Shown piece by piece: positions 1 through 6,884 of a DNA stretch of 6,934 bases (within the stretch, counting starts at the first letter, position 1; each line of letters starts with the position of its first letter). Location: the NCBI GenBank assembly GCA_937892085.1, contig CALAVD010000195.1, positions 1 to 6,934 of the forward strand, read 5' to 3'. The notes under the pieces were generated by a model. The model was not told the origin of the DNA and made no database searches. It worked only from the letters and a program-made list of their open reading frames with translations. The DNA comes from an uncultured Prevotellaceae bacterium (GTDB taxonomy: Bacteria > Bacteroidota > Bacteroidia > Bacteroidales > Muribaculaceae). The position numbers and the translations under genes are program-made.

Positions 1-27
1 GAAGTTTAATCATTAATTGTTTACTGT
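1..27 (+). other. A/T-rich 5' leader of the transporter gene
   Basis: These 27 bases directly precede the first start codon. They are A/T-rich and contain no purine-rich Shine-Dalgarno sequence, as is usual in Bacteroidetes. They are too short to show the operon promoter, which must lie outside the window. Confidence 0.5.
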
Positions 28-3000
28 ATGAAGAGACTTTTATCAACTCTGATGGTCGTGTGCCTCATTGCTTTGGGTGCATCGGCCAAAACCGTTAAAG
101 GTAAGGTCGTTAGTGCAACTGACAATGAGCCGCTGATCGGCGCTACCGTTCAGGCCGTGGGCTCTAATCAGGGCACTGCAACCGACATTGACGGTGAATT
201 TACAGTAACCGTAAACGACAACGTGACACAGCTCAAAATCAGCTATGTGGGTTACGTGCCACAAACCGTTGCGGTTGCAAGTTATTTAACAGTAGCCCTT
301 GAAGAAGAGAACAACACCCTCGAGGAGGTTGTGGTTACTGCCATGGGTATTACCCGCAAGCAGAAATCTCTGGGTTACGCTGCTCAACAGGTGAAAGCCG
401 ACGACATCTCGGGCGCTCACACCACCGACGCGATGAACTCGCTAAATGGTAAGGTTGCCGGTCTGCAAGTTCAGGCAACTTCGAGTGACCCAGGTTCTGC
501 CAACTCGGTTATCATCCGTGGTTTCAGCTCTATCAATGGTAGCAACCAGCCTCTCTATGTAGTTGATGGAGTGCCCTTGCAGAGCACCACACTCACTGGC
601 CAAGGTAAAGCTCAGGCCGCTGGTGGTATCGCAAGCATCTCGCCTAACGACATCGAGAGCATGACAGTGCTCAAGGGTGCTGCCGCTACCGCACTCTATG
701 GTAGCCGCGCTGCCAATGGTGTAATCATCGTCACCACCAAGCAAGGAAAGAAGGGCGACGGCAAGAACTTCTCCATTGAGTACAATGGTAGCGTTCAAGC
801 CCGCCAGGTGAGCCTGCTTCCCAAGATGCAGAACAACTGGGGACAAGGTTGGAACGGTACTCAGACCTACATTGAGAACGGCTCTTGGGGACCACGCTTG
901 GACGGCTCTACTCAAATCTACGGTCCCATCTGGAACCACCAGCAGCGCATTCACACATTCGACGCCAAGGAGAACAACGTGAAGGACTTCTTCGACATTG
1001 GCTGGTCACACAACCACTCAATCGCCTTCAGTGGCGTTTCGGCCGACAACAAGGTTACCTATTACCTATCTTATAACTACTCCAGTGACAATGGTATACT
1101 TCCCGGAAAGAAGGACGTTTACAAGCGTAACACCCTCGACTTCCGTGGAAGTTATGAGGCTACCGACTGGCTGAAGCTCACATCTTCGATCAGCTATGCC
1201 AAGTCGCAGAACGACATGGTGGGCAGTTTCCAAGGTACTTCAGTGATTGACGGTCTTCTTGAGTTCCCACGCGACATCAGTATTGTCGACCTGAAGGATT
1301 TGAGCAATGCCTTCAACACCCCCGAGGCCTACCTCACACCTTACGGAATCACCAACCCCTACTGGGCAATCGAGAACAACTACAACCACGTTGACTCGAA
1401 GCAGATGCGCGGCAAGGTTCAAGCCGACATCAACCCCATCAAGGATTTGACATTGACTTATCGCTTCGGTTTCGACTATACCGACTACGACCGCAAGATT
1501 GGTTATCCTCAAATCGCACTCGACGACGCTCTCATCGACGATGATATGGGTTATGCTCCAAGCAACATGAACCAGGACGGCTGGGTATACAGCGCCTATG
1601 GTCGCCGCTATGAGCTCAACCACGACTTCCTTGCCGACTACACCCGCAACTTCCTTGACGAGAAGCTTAGCCTTGCTGCTATCGCAGGTGTGAACCTCAA
1701 CGAGCGTTACGCTACCTCAATGGTAGGCCAGACCGATGGACTCACCTTCGAGACCGGCTTCTGGGATTTGAGCAACGGTGCTACCCGTTCTACCCTCACC
1801 GAGTCACAGAGCAAGCGCCGCCAGGTAGCCCTCTTTGGAGACGTGACATTAGGCTGGGACGACATGATTTACCTGAACCTCACAGGCCGTAACGAGTGGT
1901 CATCCACTCTGCCTATTGGTGCCAACAGCTACTTCTATCCTGGCGCCACCTTGAGCTGGATTTTCACTCGTCTGATTCCACGCAACGACATTCTCACCTT
2001 TGGTAAGGCTCGCATCGCATACGGTAGAACCGGTAACGACGCCGACCCCTACATGGTAGATCCTCGCTTCGTTCAGGCATTTGCCAGTGGCTACTATAGC
2101 GGTACCGACATTGAGTTCCCATTTGGTGGTATCAACGCATTCCAGGCAGCCGCTTCGGCAGGTTCCAAGAGCTTGAAGCCTGAGATGACCACCGAGTTTG
2201 AGGCAGGTCTCAACCTCATGTTCTTCAACTCACGCTTGGGAATCGACTTCACATACTACAATCGTGTGACAAAAGACCAAATCTTCACACTCCCTGTAGA
2301 CCCTGCAACCGGTTACAACAGCGTGGTTACCAACTTTGGTAAGGTTCGCAACCGTGGTATCGAGTTGCTCGTTAACACCACCCCCATTCTCACCGACAAG
2401 TTCCGTTGGGATTTGGGCTTCAACTTCGCCCTCAACAAGAACAAGGTTCTCTCGATGCCCGCAAGTCTTGAGGGTGGCAAGGTTACCATCTACAGCTTCT
2501 CGGCCGGCAACGACGCCGTTTACATGTATGCCGAGGAAGGCAAGCCCATGGGTTCTTACTACACCTACTTGCCCGAGACCTATACCGATGCAGCTGGCGT
2601 AGTTCACCCAGTTGTTGACAGTTACGGACAACCCGTTCTCAGCAGCGAGACACTTGACACTGGCCGCGACATGAACCACAAGTGGACAGGCGGTGTGAAC
2701 ACCTCGATCAGTGCTTACGGACTCACGCTGAGCGCTCAACTCGACGTGCGCTACGGAGGCTCTATGTTCTCTCGCACCAAGAACTTGATGCAGTTTGTTG
2801 GTAATGCCTACGTTACCGACTACAACATGCGTCGTCCATTCATTATTCCTAACTCGGTGGTTAGCGATGGCAATGGCGGCTATGTTGAGAACACTACACC
2901 TATTATTATGAGCGACGGTGGACTTCAAGACTACTTCAACGATTATGGAATGGGTCAGGGTGGCGAGTACTATCTCGTTGACCGCACTTTCGCTAAGCTG

Positions 3001-3234
3001 CGCAACCTGAGCCTCACCTGGGAGCTCCCCAAGAAGTGGGTTAACAAGGCAAAGCTCAGTAATGTGGCTATCACATTGTTCGGAAACAACCTGTTCACTT
3101 GGACAGCCCGTGACAACTATGACGTGGATCCAGAGTCGACTACTACAGGTACCGACTTGGCTGGTGGATTTGGTGAGCTTTACAGCAACCCCAGCTGCCG
3201 CGTGTTTGGTTTGAATCTTAGCATTAAGTACTAA
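28..3234 (+). CDS. SusC/RagA family TonB-linked outer membrane transporter
   Basis: The gene encodes 1068 residues, the normal length for a SusC-type TonB-dependent barrel that imports a ligand across the outer membrane under a SusD lid. A classical signal peptide covers residues 1-20 and ends in GASA before K21, with no lipobox cysteine. Residues about 22-95 form a carboxypeptidase-regulatory-like beta-sandwich (GKVVSATDNEPLIGATV, then DIDGEF and SYVGY). The Ton box EEVVVT lies at 99-104 and runs into the SusC signature TAMGITRKQKSLGYA. The plug follows to about 240, with LYVVDGVP at 176-183 and LYGSRAANGVIIVTTKQGKKG-type residues at 223-243. The remainder is barrel, ending in the aromatic terminus LNLSIKY. 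There is no N-terminal STN domain, so direct FecR-type signalling is not expected. It is the first gene of a four-gene operon. The substrate cannot be read from sequence; the neighbours suggest peptides. Confidence 0.97.
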   Translation: MKRLLSTLMVVCLIALGASAKTVKGKVVSATDNEPLIGATVQAVGSNQGTATDIDGEFTVTVNDNVTQLKISYVGYVPQTVAVASYLTVALEEENNTLEEVVVTAMGITRKQKSLGYAAQQVKADDISGAHTTDAMNSLNGKVAGLQVQATSSDPGSANSVIIRGFSSINGSNQPLYVVDGVPLQSTTLTGQGKAQAAGGIASISPNDIESMTVLKGAAATALYGSRAANGVIIVTTKQGKKGDGKNFSIEYNGSVQARQVSLLPKMQNNWGQGWNGTQTYIENGSWGPRLDGSTQIYGPIWNHQQRIHTFDAKENNVKDFFDIGWSHNHSIAFSGVSADNKVTYYLSYNYSSDNGILPGKKDVYKRNTLDFRGSYEATDWLKLTSSISYAKSQNDMVGSFQGTSVIDGLLEFPRDISIVDLKDLSNAFNTPEAYLTPYGITNPYWAIENNYNHVDSKQMRGKVQADINPIKDLTLTYRFGFDYTDYDRKIGYPQIALDDALIDDDMGYAPSNMNQDGWVYSAYGRRYELNHDFLADYTRNFLDEKLSLAAIAGVNLNERYATSMVGQTDGLTFETGFWDLSNGATRSTLTESQSKRRQVALFGDVTLGWDDMIYLNLTGRNEWSSTLPIGANSYFYPGATLSWIFTRLIPRNDILTFGKARIAYGRTGNDADPYMVDPRFVQAFASGYYSGTDIEFPFGGINAFQAAASAGSKSLKPEMTTEFEAGLNLMFFNSRLGIDFTYYNRVTKDQIFTLPVDPATGYNSVVTNFGKVRNRGIELLVNTTPILTDKFRWDLGFNFALNKNKVLSMPASLEGGKVTIYSFSAGNDAVYMYAEEGKPMGSYYTYLPETYTDAAGVVHPVVDSYGQPVLSSETLDTGRDMNHKWTGGVNTSISAYGLTLSAQLDVRYGGSMFSRTKNLMQFVGNAYVTDYNMRRPFIIPNSVVSDGNGGYVENTTPIIMSDGGLQDYFNDYGMGQGGEYYLVDRTFAKLRNLSLTWELPKKWVNKAKLSNVAITLFGNNLFTWTARDNYDVDPESTTTGTDLAGGFGELYSNPSCRVFGLNLSIKY

Positions 3235-3255
3235 TTTTTAATGGAGAATAAGATT
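3235..3255 (+). promoter_or_regulatory. Junction that decides the SusD-like start
   Basis: Two in-frame ATGs exist, at 3241 and 3256. The later one is preferred because it gives a compact signal peptide beginning MKKIF, and because its upstream sequence AGAATAAGATT resembles the leaders just before the two downstream starts (AGATTATATT and AGAATATAATT). The earlier ATG would lie only 6 bases after the transporter stop and add MENKI ahead of the signal peptide. No Shine-Dalgarno sequence helps the choice. Confidence 0.6.
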
Positions 3256-4770
3256 ATGAAAAAGATATTTTTAGCAAGTCTTTTGGTTCTTGGTTTGGCC
3301 GCCACATCGTGCGACGACTACCTTGACATCAACCAGGACCCCAACTCTCCCACCGAGGAGAACATGACTCCCGACATGATGCTACCGGCTGCCGAGATGA
3401 ACATTGCACACAGCTACGGCGACTACTTGCGCACCGTGGGAGGATACTTTGCTCAGCACTACTCACAAGAGTTTGGTACTAGCAACTACCTTGACTACAG
3501 CGAGTTCCGTCAGAGTGCCACTCGTTCGAGCTCAATGTATCGTCAGCTCAACACCCGTGCACTTAACAACCTCAAGTATGTTCGCGATTATGCCGCACAA
3601 CACGAGGAGTGGGGCAACTACCTCGCTGCCACTGTGCTGCGCGCTTTCGCTTATCAGTTGCTTGTTGACTGCTACGGAGAGGTGCCATACACCGAGGCAC
3701 TTGACCTTAACAACCTCACCCCTGCCTACGATGACGGTCAGACAATCTACGACGGCATTCTCGCCGAGATCAACGAAGCCCTTGAGAAAGTTAACGGTTC
3801 AGAGCAGATGGCAACCAGTCTCCTGTTCCCTGGCAGCAAAGCCAACGACTGGATTCAGTTTGCCAACGCCCTCAAGCTTCGCATCCTCACCCGCGAGAGT
3901 GGTGTTAAGGACGTGAACAGCCAGATTGGCGCACTCATCAGCCAGAACAACTTCCCAACTGCCGACGTTGAGTTCGCCGGTTGCTGGAAGAACGAGGCCG
4001 GTCAGGCCAACCCATTCTTCCTTGAGGATGCGTTCTCGAGCTATGGTGCTTCTCAAATCAACATCATCCTGAACGTGGCTCTGCTGAACACCATGGAAGG
4101 CTGCAACGACACTCGACTGGAAGCATATTTCAATCCCAACAACGACGGAGAGTATAAGGGTGGCGTAAGTGGCACCAACTTCTCTACCACATCAACCTAC
4201 AAGACCTCTTATTGGTGCCGTCCCAACGCTCACTTCGATGATCCCGTTGTGATGATCAGCCTTTCGGAAATCGACTTCCTCATCGCCGAGTACTATGCAA
4301 AGAACAACAACGCATCAAAGGCAAAAGAGTACTATGCTTCGGCTATCACGGCATCCTTTAACCGTGCCAACAGACTTGCCACAGCTCACAAAGAGGCTGC
4401 TGTTGACATGGCAGGAGTAGATGCAGTACTTGCCGCCTATCCACTCGACATGTCTAACTACAAGCGTTCTATCGGTATCCAGAAGTGGGTAGACCTCTCG
4501 GGATACAACAGCTTTGAGGCTTGGTGCGAGCTCCGTCGCCTTGGCTATCCTGCAATGAGCAACGTTATGGGTGAGCAGGTTTACAACCCCTCGACCGATA
4601 ACTATAATCCCGATGCAGTCGCCGCAGGAACATTGTATCACCCCATCAACGTGAACTCTGCCCTGACCGGCATTCTGCAACGCTTCCCCTACGCCGAGTC
4701 GTCGGCTAACCGTAACCAGAACTCTCCCACCTATCCTGGTGATAACGCTCCTGTATTCTGGGCTAAGTAA
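3256..4770 (+). CDS. SusD/RagB family outer membrane lipoprotein (SusD-like_2 type)
   Basis: This is the surface lid protein that captures ligand for the upstream SusC-like barrel. From the chosen ATG it has 504 residues (509 from the alternative ATG at 3241), which is typical. The lipoprotein signal peptide ends in LAATSC with the lipidated cysteine at C19. It is followed by acidic DDYLD, which fits the Bacteroidetes surface-export signal. The N-terminal signature LDINQDPNSPTEEN (23-36) and the C-terminal IQKWVDLSGYNSFEAW...LRRLGYP (408-432) are typical of the SusD-like_2 branch rather than of classical starch SusD. The middle is helical and TPR-like (LRAFAYQLLVDCYGEVPYTEAL, then WIQFANALKLRIL). 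It follows the transporter stop by 21 bases and is surely co-transcribed. The family is certain; the ligand is unknown. Confidence 0.95.
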   Translation: MKKIFLASLLVLGLAATSCDDYLDINQDPNSPTEENMTPDMMLPAAEMNIAHSYGDYLRTVGGYFAQHYSQEFGTSNYLDYSEFRQSATRSSSMYRQLNTRALNNLKYVRDYAAQHEEWGNYLAATVLRAFAYQLLVDCYGEVPYTEALDLNNLTPAYDDGQTIYDGILAEINEALEKVNGSEQMATSLLFPGSKANDWIQFANALKLRILTRESGVKDVNSQIGALISQNNFPTADVEFAGCWKNEAGQANPFFLEDAFSSYGASQINIILNVALLNTMEGCNDTRLEAYFNPNNDGEYKGGVSGTNFSTTSTYKTSYWCRPNAHFDDPVVMISLSEIDFLIAEYYAKNNNASKAKEYYASAITASFNRANRLATAHKEAAVDMAGVDAVLAAYPLDMSNYKRSIGIQKWVDLSGYNSFEAWCELRRLGYPAMSNVMGEQVYNPSTDNYNPDAVAAGTLYHPINVNSALTGILQRFPYAESSANRNQNSPTYPGDNAPVFWAK

Positions 4771-4805
4771 TTTTAGTATAGGCTAACACTTAAACAGATT
4801 ATATT
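4771..4805 (+). other. Operon junction with A/T-rich translation leader
   Basis: This 35-base gap has no hairpin or terminator, so read-through from the SusD-like gene is expected. It ends in AGATTATATT just before the ATG, a sequence close to the leaders of the neighbouring lipoprotein genes, and has no Shine-Dalgarno sequence. Confidence 0.45.
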
Positions 4806-5579
4806 ATGAAGATATTTAAATATTTAGCAATCGGAGCTCTGATGGTCTTGGCGCTAAACTCCTGCGACAAGGATACCGAAGGCTTGACTGATACCACCTA
4901 CTATGTAGATTTCACGATGCTAGGTGATGAGTTCATGATTGTTCCTGTGGGCACTGAGTTTGTGGATCCCGGTTGCACCGGCACACTCTACGACAAGAAC
5001 ACAGGAAACACCAATGATGTCACCAATAAGATTATTGTCGATGGCGTTGAAGACATCGATACCGATGTTATGGGTTTCTACTATGTGACCTATTCGGCAC
5101 AGGGTAGCGACGGTTACTGGTCGTCGGTTACTCGCACAGTGTGCGTCTGCGACCCCTCAGTAACTCTTGATCTTGAAGGCACTTACAATACCGACATGAC
5201 CGAGTCGAAGTATGGTGCCGCCAGGAACCCATTCTCGGCCTATGCAGCCAGCTATGGCTACACCAGCCAGTGTACCGGCATTAAGTTCACCAAGCTTGCC
5301 CCGGGCTTCTATTATTGCAACGACCTGTTGGGTGGCTGGTACGACCAAGTGCGTGGCTTCCGCGCCAATTACGGCAGTAGCCTCGGTTGCATGACCGGTT
5401 ATGTAAGTCTTGACAATGATGGCAACATTAGCCTCATCAGCAGTCACATCAATGCATGGGGCGACAGTCTTGACTATATTGAAGGTGGTAAATATGACGA
5501 CGCAACAGGTACTATCTCTTACTTCGCTTCCTATGCGAGTGTTGTAGTGATGGACGTTGTTCTTCACAAGGCCAACTAA
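4806..5579 (+). CDS. Ig-like surface lipoprotein, BT_2262-like (DUF5012/DUF5011 type)
   Basis: The product has 257 residues. Its lipoprotein signal peptide ends in LALNSC with the lipidated cysteine at C20, followed by DKDTEG, a charged stretch consistent with export to the cell surface. Residues about 30-117 read as one bacterial Ig-like domain of the kind found next to SusC/SusD pairs (TYYVDF, then IVPVGTEFVDPGC, then GFYYVTYSAQGSDGYWSSVTRTV). From about L121 a second domain starts with DLEGTY and is rich in aromatic residues and glycine. Six further cysteines are present (57, 113, 115, 156, 171, 195). The position third in the operon matches BT_2262 in B. thetaiotaomicron, an accessory subunit of a SusCD complex. 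No catalytic motif is seen. A binding or structural accessory role is inferred; the family assignment comes from recall of sequence pattern and gene order. Confidence 0.82.
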   Translation: MKIFKYLAIGALMVLALNSCDKDTEGLTDTTYYVDFTMLGDEFMIVPVGTEFVDPGCTGTLYDKNTGNTNDVTNKIIVDGVEDIDTDVMGFYYVTYSAQGSDGYWSSVTRTVCVCDPSVTLDLEGTYNTDMTESKYGAARNPFSAYAASYGYTSQCTGIKFTKLAPGFYYCNDLLGGWYDQVRGFRANYGSSLGCMTGYVSLDNDGNISLISSHINAWGDSLDYIEGGKYDDATGTISYFASYASVVVMDVVLHKAN

Positions 5580-5610
5580 TAATTAGTAAACTATTTAATA
5601 GAATATAATT
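5580..5610 (+). other. Operon junction with A/T-rich translation leader
   Basis: This 31-base gap consists almost entirely of A and T and ends in AGAATATAATT before the ATG. There is no convincing terminator, so the fourth gene should be co-transcribed with the third. Confidence 0.4.
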
Positions 5611-6153
5611 ATGAAGAAATATTTTATAATTCCCATTTTGGCAATCTTGATGAGCCTGACATTTGCGTCATGCGAGAAAGACGAAGTTGAGAACACGGCA
5701 ACAGTCGAAATGGCAGGCGAGTGGCACATTCACGTGTCGGCTGTCAACCCAGAGACTGGCGAAGTGGATGACCCCGACTGGTTTGGTGATGGGGTATACA
5801 ACATCACTACTTGCAACACCGCTGCCAATGATGCCACCAAGATGTTCCTTGTTGATGACATCTGCTACTACTACCCCTATCAGGTGGAAATCAATGTTGA
5901 CCCAAGCACAATGACATTCAGTAGTGTTACAGATGCCGAGAACCTCTATGGCGGCACCAACTACGGAGGCGAACGTGTCACCATCACCGGCGGTAAAATT
6001 GTGAAAAACGGCACTACCACTCCCAGTGGCATGCCAGCCGACTACATCGAGTACTACATCACCTTCTCCGACGACGTGCTTGCTCCTTATCTCGAGGGCG
6101 ACGTTGTGAAGGTGAGCGGTTTCCGATACACCGGCTTTGCCGACGACGAGTAG
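5611..6153 (+). CDS. Small lipoprotein of the Lipid_bd (BT_2261-like) family
   Basis: The product has 180 residues. The signal peptide ends in LTFASC with the lipidated cysteine at C21, followed by EKDEVEN, again an acidic surface-export context. The mature part begins with EMAGEW (33-38), a G-x-W opening typical of lipocalin-like beta-barrels. It continues with beta-rich sequence including DPDWFGDGVYNITTCN, MFLVDDICYYYPYQVEINVD, VTITGGKIV and YIEYYITFSDD. This pattern and the last-gene position match the family called lipid-binding putative hydrolase after the BT_2261 structure. The hydrolase name is not supported here, because no catalytic triad is apparent. It is probably an accessory subunit of the SusCD complex encoded upstream. 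The operon ends here: a strong terminator lies about 50 bases past the TAG stop. Confidence 0.8.
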   Translation: MKKYFIIPILAILMSLTFASCEKDEVENTATVEMAGEWHIHVSAVNPETGEVDDPDWFGDGVYNITTCNTAANDATKMFLVDDICYYYPYQVEINVDPSTMTFSSVTDAENLYGGTNYGGERVTITGGKIVKNGTTTPSGMPADYIEYYITFSDDVLAPYLEGDVVKVSGFRYTGFADDE

Positions 6154-6160
6154 AAACGTT

Positions 6161-6189
6161 TAACCTATAAGGTTATATCACATAACCTT
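6161..6189 (+). repeat. Overlapping, mutually exclusive hairpins after the last operon gene
   Basis: TAACCT (6161-6166) can pair with AGGTTA (6170-6175) across 3 bases. Alternatively AAGGTTAT (6169-6176) can pair with ATAACCTT (6182-6189) across 5 bases, a perfect 8-bp stem. A further ATAACC sits at 6198-6203. The middle arm can use only one partner at a time. There is no T-run, so this is not itself a terminator. A role in 3'-end protection is possible but unproven. Confidence 0.45.
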
Positions 6190-6203
6190 TCACCCCCATA
6201 ACC

Positions 6204-6243
6204 ATCAAGGGCCGCACACCAGCTGTGCGACCCTTGATTTTTT
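6204..6243 (+). terminator. Rho-independent terminator of the SusCD operon
   Basis: ATCAAGGG plus CGCACA (6204-6218, with C6212 unpaired) pairs with TGTGCG plus CCCTTGAT (6224-6238, with A6230 unpaired) across the 5-base loop CCAGC. This gives 14 pairs and a single internal C/A mismatch. Five Ts follow (6239-6243). On the other strand no T-run follows the stem, so it works only for + strand transcripts. Confidence 0.9.
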
Positions 6244-6385
6244 GTGCTTCTATAGTTAACAACTCGCGCAAACTTAATATTAGTTTGATAACGGCGACCA
6301 CACTCAGGAGTTGATAAGATTTTATATTTTTACAAAAAAACAAAATTTATCATATATTACTATTAATAATCTTTCAATTGTTTTG
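6244..6385. other. A/T-rich intergenic spacer, no gene seen
   Basis: No open frame with plausible coding character is visible here. There is a weak imperfect inverted repeat (TTAACAACTC at 6256-6265 with GAGTTGATAA at 6308-6317, 9 of 10 matching). The right half is very A/T-rich and includes an A7 run, which would suit an upstream promoter region for the following gene. Confidence 0.5.
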
Positions 6386-6393
6386 TAAATTTG
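6386..6393 (+). promoter_or_regulatory. Bacteroidetes-type -7 promoter box
   Basis: TAAATTTG is an exact match to the Bacteroidetes -7 consensus TAnnTTTG. It lies after the operon terminator and 53 bases before the next start codon, which predicts a transcript start near 6400 and a leader of roughly 47 bases. No clear -33 TTTG element is seen about 20 bases upstream, so confidence is moderate. Confidence 0.6.
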
Positions 6394-6446
6394 CAAAAAT
6401 TACCAATCGACTACTAACTAATTTCTATTTCACTAATAACTATTCT

Positions 6447-6884
6447 ATGCTAAAGACAATAAGACGCATCCTTGCTGTGCTCTGCTTTGTGGCAGTGACA
6501 CTGCTTTTCCTTGACTTCACCGGCACGCTGCACCGATGGTTAGGATGGACAGCCAAGATGCAATTCTTCCCTGCTGTGCTGGCGGCAAACTTTATTGTTA
6601 TCGCAGCGCTGGTGCTGCTCACACTGGTGTTCGGGCGCATCTACTGCTCGGTAATATGTCCGCTTGGCGTGATGCAAGACCTCATCTCGTGGCTACACGG
6701 CAAGCGCAAGAAAAACCGCTTCACCTATTCTAAAGAGATGAAATGGCTGCGCTACCCGGTGCTGCTGGTGTTTATCATCGCTTTTGCTCTGGGAGCAGGA
6801 GCAGCACTCACACTATTAGAGCCTTACGGCACCTACGGCATGATTGCCACCAACCTGTTCCAGCCCATCTACCAGTGGTGCAAC
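6447..6884 (+). CDS. 4Fe-4S binding membrane protein, NapH/NosR-like (3' truncated)
   Basis: The frame opens at ATG 6447 and gives 146 genuine residues before the adapter begins. There is no other nearby ATG in frame. Hydrophobic segments lie at about 5-24, 40-62 and 100-124. Right after the second comes GRIYCSVICPLG (63-74), the C-x3-C-P motif of the Fer4_5 membrane ferredoxin-like family (NapH, NosR, CcoG relatives). A basic loop KRKKNR (86-91) follows, and LEPYGTYG (124-131) comes after the third segment. Such proteins pass electrons across or along the cytoplasmic membrane; the partner here is unknown. The downstream cysteine motifs expected in this family are missing because the real sequence stops at 6884. 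The frame stays open to the window edge only by reading into adapter. It has its own promoter box and is separated from the transporter operon by a terminator, so it is probably unrelated to it. Confidence 0.85.

Noticed and set aside
2230..2928. A 232-codon open frame on the minus strand inside the transporter gene, with similar ones at 442-954 and 1240-1623.
   Set aside because: They lie entirely antisense to a well-conserved SusC coding frame, have no start context or recognisable domain, and arise from the codon bias of the + strand gene.
3404..3916. A 170-codon alternative + frame inside the SusD-like gene.
   Set aside because: It is low-complexity, rich in threonine, serine and proline, and out of frame with a clear SusD-like protein; a frame shadow.
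6286..6301. GATAACGGCGACCAC resembles the P5 adapter start (GATACGGCGACCAC) with one extra base, hinting at a second adapter insertion.
   Set aside because: The similarity covers only about 15 bases with an indel, and the following bases (ACTCAGGAG) diverge from the adapter (CGAGATCT). The flanks read as a normal A/T-rich spacer between a terminator and a promoter, so chance is more likely.
6440..6733. Short open frames on both strands overlapping the 4Fe-4S protein gene (6440-6640 minus, 6536-6733 plus).
   Set aside because: The frame from 6447 has membrane segments and the C-x3-C-P motif and is clearly the real one. The others lack any family signal.
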